Origin: EX4572-165 sp002254885
Lineage (GTDB): Archaea; Thermoplasmatota; E2; DHVEG-1
Length of the DNA: 64,000 nt
Reading direction: 5' to 3'
NCBI GenBank assembly: GCA_029939595.1
Contig: JAOZSQ010000002.1
Coordinates: 55,528 to 119,527, forward strand
Within the stretch, counting starts at the first letter, position 1, and each line of letters opens with the position of its first letter. The notes under the pieces are model-generated. The model did no database searches. It saw only the letters and a program-made list of their open reading frames with translations, and had not been told where the DNA came from. Shown here in pieces: positions 1 to 8,953 of this stretch. The translations under genes were made by a program, and so were the position numbers.

Positions 1-86
1 ACAGAACTTTGGTTATGAAGATGAAATCTTTTCTTATTTTCCTTTCTTTTATAACTGTTCTATTTATTTTTTTTATTTGGGTGTAA
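1..86 (+). CDS. Possible C-terminus of a membrane protein (partial)
   Basis: An open frame enters from the left edge and stops at TAA 84-86. Its last 20 or so residues are almost all hydrophobic (Leu, Phe, Ile, Val), as in a terminal membrane helix. The fragment is too short to identify and could be chance reading through AT-rich DNA; only the missing upstream sequence would settle it. Confidence 0.25.
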   Translation, partial: RTLVMKMKSFLIFLSFITVLFIFFIWV

Positions 87-216
87 TGAGAGTATTAAAA
101 TATTAAAAAAGATCATATGATATATCATTTAATAAATATATTAAATCTTTATTTGTAAAAAATGATAGGATTTTTAAAGTACTAGTTTATAGATATATTT
201 GGTTAGAGAGAGAAAG

Positions 217-633
217 ATGGGCCGATATCAGAAGAAACCCTATAAAAAACAATCTGTTGATCCTTTAAATGCAATTGATATTGAAAAGGAATATATTGAT
301 GCAATGAAGGAAAATGACAATAATGATATTTTTGACCAATTATTCACAGAAGAATATGAAGAGACGCCTTTTTTTGATGAACCTGAGATTGTAACACAGT
401 TACGTCGTGAGGAATTTGAAGGAAAATTACCAATCTTACCTGTTTCATATTTTCTTGAAAATGATAACAATGCAGAAGATTCCCCTTTGATAACGAAAAT
501 GAATACTTTACCAAAAATTAATACCAAACCTTGTTTATCATATGAAGAAACATTAGAGATTGCAAGAAAATCCTTTAAGAATATTAGCACTGAAAAAAGC
601 CATTCAATTTCATTTATTGAAGATACAACATAA
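217..633 (+). CDS. Small charged hypothetical protein
   Basis: Encodes about 138 residues from the ATG at 217; an upstream in-frame TTG at 199 would add six residues but looks less likely. The N-terminus is basic (MGRYQKKPYKK), the middle is rich in Asp, Glu and Asn, and there is no signal peptide, membrane segment or cysteine pattern. I do not recognise the family. The Asp/Glu-rich composition suggests a soluble, partly disordered cytoplasmic protein. It is convergent with the Elp3 gene and is followed by a run of nine T at 644-652. A 132-residue antisense frame over the same DNA is treated as a shadow. Confidence 0.6.
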   Translation: MGRYQKKPYKKQSVDPLNAIDIEKEYIDAMKENDNNDIFDQLFTEEYEETPFFDEPEIVTQLRREEFEGKLPILPVSYFLENDNNAEDSPLITKMNTLPKINTKPCLSYEETLEIARKSFKNISTEKSHSISFIEDTT

Positions 634-643
634 GACATTTCAA

Positions 644-652
644 TTTTTTTTT
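644..652 (+). terminator. Oligo-T terminator after the small charged protein
   Basis: Nine consecutive T residues begin 11 nt after the stop codon of the gene ending at 633. Archaeal RNA polymerase terminates at oligo-T tracts in the non-template strand without needing a hairpin. The site lies between convergent genes. Confidence 0.45.
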
Positions 653-662
653 CAAATATATC

Positions 663-2354
663 TCACAATTTTTTAGATAAGTAAATACCGTGATCTTTAA
701 AATCATGATATTTTCTATAATATTCTTTCACTCCAACGCCGCTTAATACATATAGATCCTTGCAATCAAATTCATCTTTACTTATTCGAACTGCTTCATG
801 TAATAATCGTGAGCCAAATCCCTTATGTTGAATGCCTTTTTCACTCTTATTTCCAATTTCAATTTCTTTTCCTACAACTTTTAATTCACGTATCATCATC
901 ACTCTTTTGTTATATAATTCAGGGCGATGGGATGAATGGATTTCACGTAACCGTAAATATGCAATCACAGCATCATATTTTTTTATAACCATGGAAAGGA
1001 ATATTTCTGTACCATCATTGGCTTGATATATTGTTTTTTTAAAATCTGGATTTTTAGTATCTATCTGTGTTTGATGTTTTAATGATAAATGCCCGATTTC
1101 TCTACCTCGTAACTCCTTAGATCCAATACCTTTTTCATCTAATATATCATCGACTAATTGTCTTAAGTTGCTCTTTTTAACACCTGACTCTATGAATTGA
1201 GCAGGAACATCACGTTGAATACGTTGAATACGTATCCATTCAGGGATAAGTGGAATAATATCGGCGATAAGTTTTGTTGCATTAGATGAGTTCAATGGAG
1301 AAAATTGTTTTTTCTTCCAAATATCATATAATGGTGTCCCTTTGATTACTAAACATGGATAAATTTTTATCATATCTGGTTTAAAATCAGGATGAGAAAA
1401 TATGGTTTCAAAAAGTTTTTTATCTCTTTTTTCATCTGAGCCAGGTAGCCCTGGCATTAGATGGTAACAAACTTTAAACCCTGCATTTTTTGCAATACGG
1501 GTTGCGTCAATTGAATCATTAACTGTGTGACCTCGTTTGATGATATGTAATACATCATCATAGATTGTTTGAACTCCAAGCTCCACGCGTGTTGCACCAA
1601 AATCTAGGGTTTGATCAACTTGTTGCAGACGGAACCAATCTGGACGTGTTTCAATTGTTAATCCAATACAACGATGTTTAGCAGTTTCATTTTTTTTCAT
1701 TGCATTAAACAATGAATCTGAATTGGAATCATTCATTGCATCATAACATCGCTTCATATACCATTCTTGATACCAAGGATTTCTTGCAGTAAATGTACCA
1801 CCCATGACAATAAGATCAACCTTATCTGTTGGATGCCCAATACATTTTAGTTGATATAATCTAGCTTTAACTTGGTCAAATGGATTAAAATCATGCATTT
1901 TACCTCGCATAGCTGCTGGTTCAAAACCTGTGTAACTCTGTGGTGAATCATACAATGGCCCCCCGGGACAAGGAATACATTTTCCATGTGGGCAAGATTC
2001 AGGAGAGGTCATCACAGCAACAATTGCAACACCTGAAATCGTTCGCATTGGTTTCCGTTGCAACGCTTGAATTAACTGGACCTTTTTATTTTCTGAATAG
2101 GATGAGGAGATATTTGCAATAATGTCGCTGTTTGATGGAATGTCTTTAAAATGATATTTTTTACATAATTTCATTTTCCAACGATGAATATCGTTTTTAT
2201 TTACCGATTCTTCTGAAAGAATTTTTAAGCAGATTTCTTCATAAAATGTCATATCAACTGAGGAATCATCAAAACGATTACATAAAAAACTTTGCAATAA
2301 ATTATTCTGATGTTTTTTGGATAAATTAATAAGGGATAGTGCATTCAGAATCAA
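663..2354 (-). CDS. elp3: Elp3 tRNA uridine-34 modification enzyme (radical SAM/GNAT)
   Basis: Archaeal Elp3 uses an S-adenosylmethionine radical and acetyl-CoA to begin building the 5-carboxymethyl group on wobble uridine 34. The radical SAM cluster motif is CPHGKCIPC, with cysteines near residues 121, 126 and 129, followed by the family signature PGGPLYDSPQSYTGFEP. The C-terminal third is a GNAT domain with the acetyl-CoA loop GFGSRLLHEA. Length (563 residues) is normal. The first codon is TTG at 2354, only 15 bp from the start of the divergent ABC gene. An ATG at 2252 is the alternative, but would remove part of the N-terminal tRNA-binding region. Family assignment is very secure; the start is not. 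Confidence 0.95.
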   Translation of the reverse strand: MILNALSLINLSKKHQNNLLQSFLCNRFDDSSVDMTFYEEICLKILSEESVNKNDIHRWKMKLCKKYHFKDIPSNSDIIANISSSYSENKKVQLIQALQRKPMRTISGVAIVAVMTSPESCPHGKCIPCPGGPLYDSPQSYTGFEPAAMRGKMHDFNPFDQVKARLYQLKCIGHPTDKVDLIVMGGTFTARNPWYQEWYMKRCYDAMNDSNSDSLFNAMKKNETAKHRCIGLTIETRPDWFRLQQVDQTLDFGATRVELGVQTIYDDVLHIIKRGHTVNDSIDATRIAKNAGFKVCYHLMPGLPGSDEKRDKKLFETIFSHPDFKPDMIKIYPCLVIKGTPLYDIWKKKQFSPLNSSNATKLIADIIPLIPEWIRIQRIQRDVPAQFIESGVKKSNLRQLVDDILDEKGIGSKELRGREIGHLSLKHQTQIDTKNPDFKKTIYQANDGTEIFLSMVIKKYDAVIAYLRLREIHSSHRPELYNKRVMMIRELKVVGKEIEIGNKSEKGIQHKGFGSRLLHEAVRISKDEFDCKDLYVLSGVGVKEYYRKYHDFKDHGIYLSKKL

Positions 2355-2369
2355 CTGTTGAGGATCATT

Positions 2370-3353
2370 ATGACATCAAATATTATTGAAACAACTAATC
2401 TTACAAAAACATATGGTGATTTTACAGCTGTTGACTCTATCTCATTTTCAGTTAAAAAAGGAGAAATATTTGGTTTTCTTGGACCAAATGGTGCTGGAAA
2501 AACAACTACAATTAAAATTCTTACTACTTTATTGATGCCAACTAAGGGATCTGCCCATATTAACAATCATGATATCAAGAAAAAAAGAGATTCTGTACGA
2601 CAATCAATTGGTGTGGTGTTTCAAGAACCAGCATTAGATATTGAACTTACTGGAAGGGAGAATCTTGATTACCATGCCCGTATGTATGGAATTGAACGAT
2701 CTATAAGAAAAGAACGGATTGATGAAGTTTTAGCACTTGTTGATCTCACTGATAAAAAAGATGTGTTTGTAAAAAAGTATTCAGGCGGAATGAAAAGAAG
2801 ATTAGAGATTGCCCGAGGGCTAATGCATAGTCCAAAGGTCTTATTTCTAGATGAACCAACGCTTGGACTTGATGCACAGACCCGAAGAGCAATTTGGGAA
2901 TATGTTAAAAAAATGAATAAAGATAAGCATACAACTATTTTTCTTACAACACATTACATGGATGAAGCTGATTTTCTTTGTGATCGAATTGCAATTATAG
3001 ATCATGGAAAAATATTAGTTACAGATACAACAAGTAATCTTAAAACAACTGTTGGAAATGATATTATTACTGTATCAACTTCTGAGGATATTAAATTTAA
3101 ATCATATTTAAATGATGTCGCTTGGATTAAACAAATTGACAGTCATGAAAATCATCTTACTCTGGGTGTTGAAAAGGGAGATGAAAAAATACCTGCACTT
3201 ATTGAATTAGCACAGCAAAAAAGCATTCAGGTTAAATCAATTAGTGTTCATAAGCCAAATCTTGATGATGCATTTCTTCACTATACGGGGCGCAGTATGA
3301 GAGATGAAATATCAAATAATAATACACAGCAGAATTTTCATCATGGGAGATAA
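2370..3353 (+). CDS. ABC-2 exporter ATP-binding protein (DrrA-like)
   Basis: ATPase subunit of an ABC exporter, 327 residues. Walker A GPNGAGKTT is at about 38-46, the ABC signature YSGGMKRRLEIARG near 137-150, Walker B VLFLDE at 157-162, and the switch His lies in TTHYMDEAD. The DrrA type adds a roughly 90-residue C-terminal extension, present here. The ATG at 2370 is chosen because GAGG lies 6 nt upstream; a TTG at 2358 is also in frame. The permease follows after 6 bp, so the two form an operon. DrrA-type systems export drugs, lipids or polysaccharides, and the substrate cannot be told from sequence. Confidence 0.92.
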   Translation: MTSNIIETTNLTKTYGDFTAVDSISFSVKKGEIFGFLGPNGAGKTTTIKILTTLLMPTKGSAHINNHDIKKKRDSVRQSIGVVFQEPALDIELTGRENLDYHARMYGIERSIRKERIDEVLALVDLTDKKDVFVKKYSGGMKRRLEIARGLMHSPKVLFLDEPTLGLDAQTRRAIWEYVKKMNKDKHTTIFLTTHYMDEADFLCDRIAIIDHGKILVTDTTSNLKTTVGNDIITVSTSEDIKFKSYLNDVAWIKQIDSHENHLTLGVEKGDEKIPALIELAQQKSIQVKSISVHKPNLDDAFLHYTGRSMRDEISNNNTQQNFHHGR

Positions 3354-3359
3354 CAAAAC

Positions 3360-4124
3360 ATGATTCAAAATGAGATGCAGGCAATTTATGTGATGTGGCT
3401 TCGTCAGATGAAACGATTCATCCGTTTTAAAAGTAGATTGATTGCAATGCTGGTTCAACCTCTCTTATTTTTGTTCATATTTGGTTCTGGTTTTGGTGGT
3501 GTACGATTTCCAGGGTTGGAAGATATTTCATTTATCCATTTTTTTGCACCTGGAATAATTACCATGGCAATTCTTTTTTCATCAATGTTTACTGGAATCT
3601 CGGTTTTATGGGATAAACAATTTGGTTTTCTTCAAGAGGTTCTTGTTGCACCAATCAGTCGCTTTTCAATTGTTATTGGAAGGACACTAGGAGGGGCAAC
3701 TATTGCGTTGATTCAAGGTTTCATTATATTAATAATATCGGTATTACTTGGAACCCCAATTTCAAGTGTTTCTGGATTGATCCTTGCTATAATTTTTATG
3801 ATTTTAATCGCGATTTCAGCAGTTGGTTTTGGCCTAATTCTTGCATCTAAAATGAATGATTTTCAATCGTTTCCACTCATCATGAATCTTGTTATTATGC
3901 CATTGCTTTTTCTTTCATCAGCATTTTTTCCAGTTGTTGAAAACCCAACACTAAAAACAATAGCATTTTTGGATCCTTTATTCTATATGGTTGATGGGTT
4001 GAGAGGTAGTTTAGTTGGTGCAGCAAACATTAACCCTCCTTTATACAATCTTGTAATTGTATTTTGTATATGTATTGTAATGATTGCTCTTGGTAGTTAT
4101 TCATTTAATCGAAGTGAAATCTAA
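3360..4124 (+). CDS. ABC-2 type permease (DrrB-like)
   Basis: Membrane subunit of the exporter whose ATPase lies directly upstream. The 254-residue protein has about six hydrophobic segments and the ABC-2 permease pattern: a first helix after a basic stretch (RLIAMLVQPLLFLFIFGSGF), a central FLQEVLVAP loop, and a late FLSSAFFPV segment before the last helices. GGGAG lies before the start ATG, inside the end of the ATPase gene. It probably works as a homodimer with two ATPase subunits. A T7 run at 4161-4167 follows. Confidence 0.9.
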   Translation: MIQNEMQAIYVMWLRQMKRFIRFKSRLIAMLVQPLLFLFIFGSGFGGVRFPGLEDISFIHFFAPGIITMAILFSSMFTGISVLWDKQFGFLQEVLVAPISRFSIVIGRTLGGATIALIQGFIILIISVLLGTPISSVSGLILAIIFMILIAISAVGFGLILASKMNDFQSFPLIMNLVIMPLLFLSSAFFPVVENPTLKTIAFLDPLFYMVDGLRGSLVGAANINPPLYNLVIVFCICIVMIALGSYSFNRSEI

Positions 4125-4160
4125 GAATAAAGATTTCTGAATCTAAGGATATTTAAATTA

Positions 4161-4167
4161 TTTTTTT
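4161..4167 (+). terminator. Oligo-T terminator of the ABC operon
   Basis: A T7 tract lies 37 nt past the permease stop, between short inverted arms ATCTAA and TTAGAT (4141-4146 and 4166-4171). It sits between convergent genes, where termination is expected. Confidence 0.4.
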
Positions 4168-5716
4168 AGATCCAGGGCCAGAGATGATACCAGATTCCTT
4201 CAAGAAATAGATCAATGCTCATAGAATGAAAATCAATAGTGCCTGATTTATCAATGTTCCAATCAATTGGTGGCCAAATCGTCCATTCTAACATGAAATC
4301 TTCTGCTTTTACAAATTCACCTTGGGTTCTTATTCCAAGATCTGAGCCTTTAATCAACATATCGATTGTATTAAGTGGAACAGAATCTGTATCAAAGGAG
4401 AAATATCCTGAAACATCAGTATGCCAGGTTATCTTAATGTTTTCTGCAGTTGGTTCTGCATCAATTCGTGCTTCCCATTCATCAATGATGAAATCAAGGT
4501 CAATATGAAATGAGGTATCTTTTATTATGGTGAAATCCCCTGGATCAGTTAAATTCCAAAATGCTGAAAATTCAATAACCTCAATGTCTTGTATACTAAG
4601 ATTAATCGTTGGATTGTCTAATGAATCAAGCAGAAACACATTAGTATCTGTTGCATCAATGTTCAGATGATAGTAACCATTTTCTTTTGATGGATCCCAT
4701 TCAGCATAGAAATATTTTGGAGTATTTTTTACAACTGCATATTTAACTGAACCCATATTATTTGATTCAATAAGTATTGATGTATCATAGTATGAGTTAC
4801 TTTGGTATTCAATGACTCCACCACCTTTGGAAAATGGCGTTATCCCTAGTGAAAAGGATACATCAGAAGGTAAAGGATCAATTATTAGATTTGTTTCAAT
4901 TGGGGTATCATCGGTTGTTTTCATAATCTTAATAGATGCCGTGGTGGGTATAGTATTTCCTTTTGTGATACTATATTGGAAAACACCTTGGGATTTGGTG
5001 GATTCAATAGTGATTTGTTTGTTGTTAACTGGTTCAAACATAAATTCATATGATTGAGTACTAGCACCATTTTTATATCTTGTAAAAAATGTTAGTTTAT
5101 GATCTTGGTTACTTGAATCATATTGGGGATTCATTTCAAATGAGATCCCTGATGTTCCAGTTTCTGGTTTGTAGAATATGAATGATGATAATTGTAGAAA
5201 ACTAGGTATTTCATTTTGATTTGTTTGAGGGGATTGGTAGCCAAGATGCATCATTCCACCAAACATATTAGATGAGAGTGTAAAAGATTGAGATTTAATC
5301 TCGTCTCCAATTCGTTCTATTGTAAGTAAAAAACGTAATCCAATTTGAATTGAGGTTTGTGTTTCTAGCCAAGGAAGAATCAGATATTGTATTCGAATAT
5401 CTTTTCCATTTATGCCAGTATTTTCATTATTATCCACATCGAGTTCATTGAATTGACCAAACGTGATTTGAAATGATTTATCAATAGCTCCACAGCTTGT
5501 TGTAATTGTACTTTCAAGAAAAGGAATTTGACCTGGAGTTGTATTTATTCTTCTTTTTGGTAATATTATGTCTATGAATGATTTTTTTCTTTCGTGTTTT
5601 TGAGTATTGATATCATCGTTCTGAATTGTTGAGATTGCAACAGAAGAAAACATTGTTGCAATTAATAAAACTATAATGATAAAACTGCCCAATTTTATGG
5701 TATTGTGTTTCTTCAT
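4166..5716 (-). CDS. Large exported protein of unknown function
   Basis: About 516 residues. The N-terminus is a classic signal peptide or membrane anchor: a Lys-rich start and then GSFIIIVLLIATMFSSVAIS. The rest is predicted beta-rich, with many Asn, Ser, Thr, Asp and Ile residues, few cysteines and no catalytic motif I can name. The end (LEGIWYHLWPWI) is hydrophobic. The ATG at 5716 is preferred because AGAGGTG ends six or so bases before it; an in-frame GTG at 5725 lies inside that ribosome-binding site. It is probably a surface protein made mostly of beta-sandwich domains. Confidence 0.8.
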   Translation of the reverse strand: MKKHNTIKLGSFIIIVLLIATMFSSVAISTIQNDDINTQKHERKKSFIDIILPKRRINTTPGQIPFLESTITTSCGAIDKSFQITFGQFNELDVDNNENTGINGKDIRIQYLILPWLETQTSIQIGLRFLLTIERIGDEIKSQSFTLSSNMFGGMMHLGYQSPQTNQNEIPSFLQLSSFIFYKPETGTSGISFEMNPQYDSSNQDHKLTFFTRYKNGASTQSYEFMFEPVNNKQITIESTKSQGVFQYSITKGNTIPTTASIKIMKTTDDTPIETNLIIDPLPSDVSFSLGITPFSKGGGVIEYQSNSYYDTSILIESNNMGSVKYAVVKNTPKYFYAEWDPSKENGYYHLNIDATDTNVFLLDSLDNPTINLSIQDIEVIEFSAFWNLTDPGDFTIIKDTSFHIDLDFIIDEWEARIDAEPTAENIKITWHTDVSGYFSFDTDSVPLNTIDMLIKGSDLGIRTQGEFVKAEDFMLEWTIWPPIDWNIDKSGTIDFHSMSIDLFLEGIWYHLWPWI

Positions 5717-5871
5717 TTTTTTCACCTCTTTATCAATTATTATATCTGTTTGTCATTATCTAAAACATTTTCGATATTAACATCGACGATAAGCGTTATT
5801 TATTAAGAATTTAGAAATATTTTCTCTTGTTGAATGCAGATCAAAAAAATAGTAAGAGATACTAATAATGT

Positions 5872-6723
5872 TTACTTAGATGAAATATTCATGGTTTTTA
5901 CCATGTTTTCAAGTGCACATGCAATAGTTACAGGTCCTACCCCACCTGGAACCGGAGTAATATATGAACATATTTCTTTAACCTTTTCAAGATCAACGTC
6001 TCCGGTTATTCCAGTATCTGTTTTAACAATAGAAACGTCAATTACTATTGCACCTTTTTTTACATGTTGATCTGTAATCAGACCGGGTATCCCTGCAGCA
6101 GTTACTATAATATCTGCTTGTTTTGTAAAAGAAACAATATCTTTTGTAAAAACATGGCAAATTGAAACGGTGGCATTGCGCTGTAAAAATAATGCAGTTA
6201 ATGGTTTCCCAACAATTGTGCTATGATTGATTATTACTACATGTTTTCCCTTGACATTATAATGAATATCTTCAAGGATTTTAATAACTGCAAGAGGTGT
6301 ACAGGGAACAAGATATTCATCACCCATCAATGTTTTTCCCATATTATATGGAGTTAACCCTTCTACATCTTTACATGGATTTAATGTTTCAAAGACCTTA
6401 GTTTTTGAAATATGATCTGGCAAGGGTAGTTGAATTAGAATGCCTTGGATGGTCTTTTTTTGATTTTTTTCTTTTATAATATCAAGAAATTCTTTTTCTG
6501 TAATTTTAGAAGATATGTTGATTTGTTCTGTATCAATGCCAACAAGATCACATGCTTTCTTCCTTAGATTCATATACATTTTAGATGGTTTATCGTCACC
6601 TACCATAATAGTACAGATTTTTGGTGAAATACCTGTTGTATCTGAAAATATCTTGACATCTTCAACAACTGATTTTTTAATCCTTCCCGCGATTTCTTTT
6701 CCATATATAATTTCAGCAGTCAT
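5872..6723 (-). CDS. folD: FolD methylenetetrahydrofolate dehydrogenase/cyclohydrolase
   Basis: Bifunctional enzyme that oxidises 5,10-methylene-tetrahydrofolate to methenyl- and then to 10-formyl-tetrahydrofolate with NAD(P). Conserved elements present are SKMYMNLRKKAC with the catalytic Lys region, GILIQLPLPDH, PCTPLAVIKIL, the nucleotide-binding segment around GKPLTALFLQRNATV, and the closing PGGVGPVT. The ATG at 6723 gives 283 residues, the family norm. A frame extending to 6783 would overlap the upstream methyltransferase gene and is not needed. Among archaea FolD is patchy, and its presence implies folate-linked one-carbon chemistry. It follows the methyltransferase on the same strand and may share its transcript. 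Confidence 0.95.
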   Translation of the reverse strand: MTAEIIYGKEIAGRIKKSVVEDVKIFSDTTGISPKICTIMVGDDKPSKMYMNLRKKACDLVGIDTEQINISSKITEKEFLDIIKEKNQKKTIQGILIQLPLPDHISKTKVFETLNPCKDVEGLTPYNMGKTLMGDEYLVPCTPLAVIKILEDIHYNVKGKHVVIINHSTIVGKPLTALFLQRNATVSICHVFTKDIVSFTKQADIIVTAAGIPGLITDQHVKKGAIVIDVSIVKTDTGITGDVDLEKVKEICSYITPVPGGVGPVTIACALENMVKTMNISSK

Positions 6724-6757
6724 CTTACTTTCACACCATTTATTTTTTTTGTAAGAA

Positions 6758-7564
6758 TTATCTAATTTTTTTTCCAATTGCATAAAATTGAGGGAAAAAA
6801 TTTAGCTGTATTCCCATATCAAGAGATTTTAAATAATGATATTCCCAATCGTCAATGTCTTTTTGGTTTAAACCAGCATTTTGCAATGCCCTAATATAAA
6901 AATCACGTGCATGTTGATAATATGCTTTATCTTCTTCACAGCTCCAAATACGATTATTTCCAATGCCTATCTCAGTTTTTAATCCAGCTTTTACAAAAAG
7001 AAAACGAAGTTTTCTACCAATATGTGGGTCTCCCCCTTTATCGATGATTGCTTGTCCTGCAAAAATTGGATCTACCTTTTGATTTTCTGGATAATGAAGT
7101 TTTCCACCATAATCTGGTTCGAGACTAGCAAGGACCATTCCATTTTTTTTTGTGACTCTTGCCATTTCATTAACGACTTTTTGAGGTTGTTGTGCCCACA
7201 TAAGTAGAAGATTACAGATTGTAATGTCAAAACAGTTATCTTTGAATGGAAGTTTATCTGCAGATCCTACTTTAAGATTAACATTTTTATAATCGATTAA
7301 AACATGTTTTGCAACATCAATCATGTCTTTTGATGCATCAATACCAGTTACGGTTCCTGGAGTTAAATTTGCGATATCTCGAGTGACAATACCAGATCCG
7401 CAACCTGCATCAAGAATCATGTTTGCATCTTTTACACCAACTTTAAGATATAATGGAATACGCTCTTCTGCAGTTTCAATGGCTTGTAAATGAAGTTTTT
7501 GAACAAACTCTTGAAATTCATTATTTGAATCTTTCTTAAATCTTGATGGTTTTGATTGATTCAT
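6758..7564 (-). CDS. Class I SAM-dependent methyltransferase
   Basis: A 268-residue protein of the UbiE/Methyltransf_11 type. Motif I is LDAGCGSGIVTRDI near residues 51-64, followed by the acidic end of strand 2 (VTGIDASKDMI) and the motif II/III region DNCFDITICNLLLMW and RVTKKNGMVLASLEP. The substrate is unknown; relatives act on quinones, lipids and small metabolites. It starts 97 bp from the divergent HPS gene and ends 34 bp before the preferred folD start, suggesting co-transcription with folD. Confidence 0.88.
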   Translation of the reverse strand: MNQSKPSRFKKDSNNEFQEFVQKLHLQAIETAEERIPLYLKVGVKDANMILDAGCGSGIVTRDIANLTPGTVTGIDASKDMIDVAKHVLIDYKNVNLKVGSADKLPFKDNCFDITICNLLLMWAQQPQKVVNEMARVTKKNGMVLASLEPDYGGKLHYPENQKVDPIFAGQAIIDKGGDPHIGRKLRFLFVKAGLKTEIGIGNNRIWSCEEDKAYYQHARDFYIRALQNAGLNQKDIDDWEYHYLKSLDMGIQLNFFPQFYAIGKKIR

Positions 7565-7627
7565 AGTGGCACAAATGAACAGATGAAAAGATTCTTGTTC
7601 ACATAAAGGTTTGTATCATCCTTACTG

Positions 7628-7638
7628 TTTAAATATTT
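7628..7638 (+). promoter_or_regulatory. TATA box of the HPS-RraA gene
   Basis: TTTAAATATTT ends 22 nt before the ATG at 7661. This is the archaeal TATA-to-start spacing of a leaderless message, and no ribosome-binding site precedes that ATG. It supports 7661 rather than the TTG at 7637, which lies inside the TATA element. Confidence 0.6.
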
Positions 7639-7660
7639 GAATATAGATGCAATAGTTCAT

Positions 7661-8953
7661 ATGGAAATTATATTGCAAATAGCACTTGATCTTCTAAATG
7701 GTAATCGTGCGATTCGAATAGCTAAGGATGCATTATCAGGGGGACCTGTATGGATTGAAGCAGGTACTCCATTGATTAAAAGTGAGGGAATGGAGATCAT
7801 TCGTAAACTCCGGGAAGAATTTTCGGATACAGAGATCATTGCAGATTTAAAGACTATGGATACTGGATCTATTGAAACGGAGATGGCAGCAAAGGCCGGA
7901 GCATCAGTTGTCTGTATACTTGGTGTTTCTCATGATGAAACTATCAAAGAAGCCGTGGAATCTGCAAAGAAATATGGAACAAAGATAATGGTTGATCTAA
8001 TAGGAGTAAAAAATCCAATAGATCGAGCAAAAGAAATTGAATCATTTGGTGTTGATTTTATTTGTGTTCATATAGGAATAGACGAACAAATGAAGGGCAT
8101 TACTCCATTACAGATAGTTAGAAATCTAGCAAAAGAAACATCTATTCCTGTTGCGGTTGCAGGCGGGATTAACTCTGAAAATGCTGCTGATATGATCAAG
8201 GCAGGAGCACATATCATTATTGTTGGTGGAGCATTAACAAAAGCAAAGGATATCAAAAAAGCCACACAAGAAATGTTTCAAGCAATTCAAGAAAAAAAGA
8301 ATATTCCAACTAGGTTGTTTAAAAAATATGATAATTCATCATTGATACAAGCGTTTTCAATGGTGTCAACATCAAATATCTCAGATGCGATGCATAAAAA
8401 GGGTGCTATGAAAGATATTCATCCTGTAAAACGCGGATATCATATGGTAGGACAGGCATTAACTGTACTAACATTAGATGGGGATTGGGCAAAACCTGTT
8501 GAAGCAATTGATAAAGCAAAAAAAGGAAACATTCTAGTGATTGATGCATCCAGTGGACATACTGCTGTATGGGGTGAGCTTGCAACAAGGAGTGCAAAAC
8601 AGAAGGGTTTATCGGGGGTTGTTATTGATGGATCCGTTAGAGATATTGATGACTTATTAAAATTGGATTTACCTATTTATTCAAGATATCAAGTTCCAAA
8701 TGCAGGAGAACCAAAAGGATTTGGTGAGATTGGTGCGGAAATCAAATGTGGAAATCAAGTAGTACAAACAGGAGATTGGATTGTAGGAGATGATTCAGGT
8801 GTTGTTGTAATTCCAAAAAATCAAGCTCAGGAAATTGCAAACCGATCTCTTGATGTAAAAGAACATGAGAATCGTATTAGAGAAGAAATTAAGCAAGGTA
8901 TGTCTCTAGGTTCTGTAATAAATCTAAAAAAATGGGAGAAAAAAATTGGATGA
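7661..8953 (+). CDS. 3-hexulose-6-phosphate synthase fused to an RraA-like domain
   Basis: The N-terminal 215 residues are a hexulose-6-phosphate synthase of the OMP decarboxylase superfamily: MEIILQIALDLL opening, DxKxxD active-site motif (ADLKTMD, residues 61-67) and phosphate-binding VAGGINSENA. The C-terminal part, from about 230 (TSNISDAMHKKG), is an RraA/methyltransferase-like fold ending in DDSGVVVIP. In archaea HPS usually runs in reverse, splitting hexulose-6-phosphate to ribulose-5-phosphate and formaldehyde to supply pentoses. Fusions of this kind are known in archaea, but the job of the RraA half is unsettled. The stop codon overlaps the next start as ATGA. Confidence 0.9.
   Translation: MEIILQIALDLLNGNRAIRIAKDALSGGPVWIEAGTPLIKSEGMEIIRKLREEFSDTEIIADLKTMDTGSIETEMAAKAGASVVCILGVSHDETIKEAVESAKKYGTKIMVDLIGVKNPIDRAKEIESFGVDFICVHIGIDEQMKGITPLQIVRNLAKETSIPVAVAGGINSENAADMIKAGAHIIIVGGALTKAKDIKKATQEMFQAIQEKKNIPTRLFKKYDNSSLIQAFSMVSTSNISDAMHKKGAMKDIHPVKRGYHMVGQALTVLTLDGDWAKPVEAIDKAKKGNILVIDASSGHTAVWGELATRSAKQKGLSGVVIDGSVRDIDDLLKLDLPIYSRYQVPNAGEPKGFGEIGAEIKCGNQVVQTGDWIVGDDSGVVVIPKNQAQEIANRSLDVKEHENRIREEIKQGMSLGSVINLKKWEKKIG

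Noticed and set aside
240..638. A 132-codon frame on the minus strand opposite the small charged protein
   Set aside because: The plus-strand frame has an ATG, a charged composition typical of proteins and a T-run terminator; the minus frame reads as Ser/Ile/Phe-rich antisense.
5770..5800. Short inverted repeat CGAT-N6-ATCG upstream of the exported protein gene
   Set aside because: Arms are only 4 bp and the spot is too far from the start codon to argue for an operator.
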